Positions 60,891 through 60,940 of a stretch of 60,940 nt of DNA are shown piece by piece. A model generated the notes under the pieces. The model was not told the DNA's origin and ran no database searches. It saw nothing but the letters and a program-made list of their open reading frames with translations. Location of the stretch: the NCBI GenBank assembly GCA_003615045.1, contig ML014225.1, positions 1 to 60,940 on the forward strand. The letters run 5' to 3'. How positions within the stretch are numbered: position 1 is the first letter of the stretch; the number at the start of each line of letters is the position of its first letter. Made by a program: the position numbers and the translations under genes. The stretch comes from Caulochytrium protostelioides. Its lineage: Eukaryota > Chytridiomycota > Caulochytriomycetes > Caulochytriales > Caulochytriaceae.

Positions 60891-60940
60891 GCCCGAGCGG
60901 GGCCCACGGACCGCGCGCGCGGTCACGCCGCTCACGCCGG

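Noticed and set aside
1-60940. Transposable elements, virus-like elements or CRISPR arrays
   Set aside because: I looked for reverse transcriptase, integrase, transposase and capsid motifs and for long terminal or inverted repeats, and saw none. Tandem repeats here lack spacer structure.

Overview
This is a compact, strongly GC-rich nuclear genomic segment of a eukaryote with short spliceosomal introns. Donors are mostly GTAAGT, GTAAGC or GTAAGG, and the introns I can place run from about 160 to 315 bases. The gene content points to a flagellated (zoosporic, chytrid-grade) fungus. Fungal-type genes include a DBP3-clade helicase, a vacuolar SulP/Vsb1-type transporter with a cNMP-binding tail, and a septation-network (SIN/Cdc7-like) kinase. 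They sit beside unmistakable cilium genes: a dynein-2 light intermediate chain, an ODAD3/CCDC151 docking protein, a DRC9/10-type IQ protein and a CATIP-like protein. A GC-rich chytrid of the Caulochytrium kind would fit, but that is inference.

Layout. 0.8-16 kb holds housekeeping genes on alternating strands: a SET-MYND methyltransferase, NUP50 (three exons), the PP4 regulatory subunit SMEK/PSY2, UTP7 and DBP3. UTP7 and DBP3 are both ribosome-assembly factors and are convergent. 16.8-29.5 kb starts with a TPR-like protein and then becomes a cilium neighbourhood: CATIP-like, one unknown gene, DYNC2LI1 (five exons), ODAD3 (two exons) and DRC10-like (three exons). 30-37.5 kb holds three consecutive plus-strand genes for predicted secreted proteins. 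Two of them share a nearly identical promoter, 5' UTR and signal-peptide block followed by unrelated mature regions; this is the most unusual part of the window. 38-47 kb holds an ARM-like protein, a mitochondrial carrier, prefoldin subunit 5 and Mediator MED4. 48-61 kb holds the SulP transporter, a calponin-homology plus SIN-type kinase fusion ending in a CaaX box, and a large unknown protein that may run off the window edge.

Most genes are separated by under 2 kb. Convergent pairs are often under 400 bases apart, with short A/T-rich patches that probably carry the poly(A) signals. Hexanucleotide microsatellites (GATGCC, GTCGCC, GGTGCC and similar) are scattered through coding and noncoding DNA and create Ala/Asp/Ser dipeptide tracts. 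I see no transposon, retroelement, CRISPR array, rRNA or convincing tRNA. Start codons and some splice sites are my reading of the sequence; no transcript data were available.
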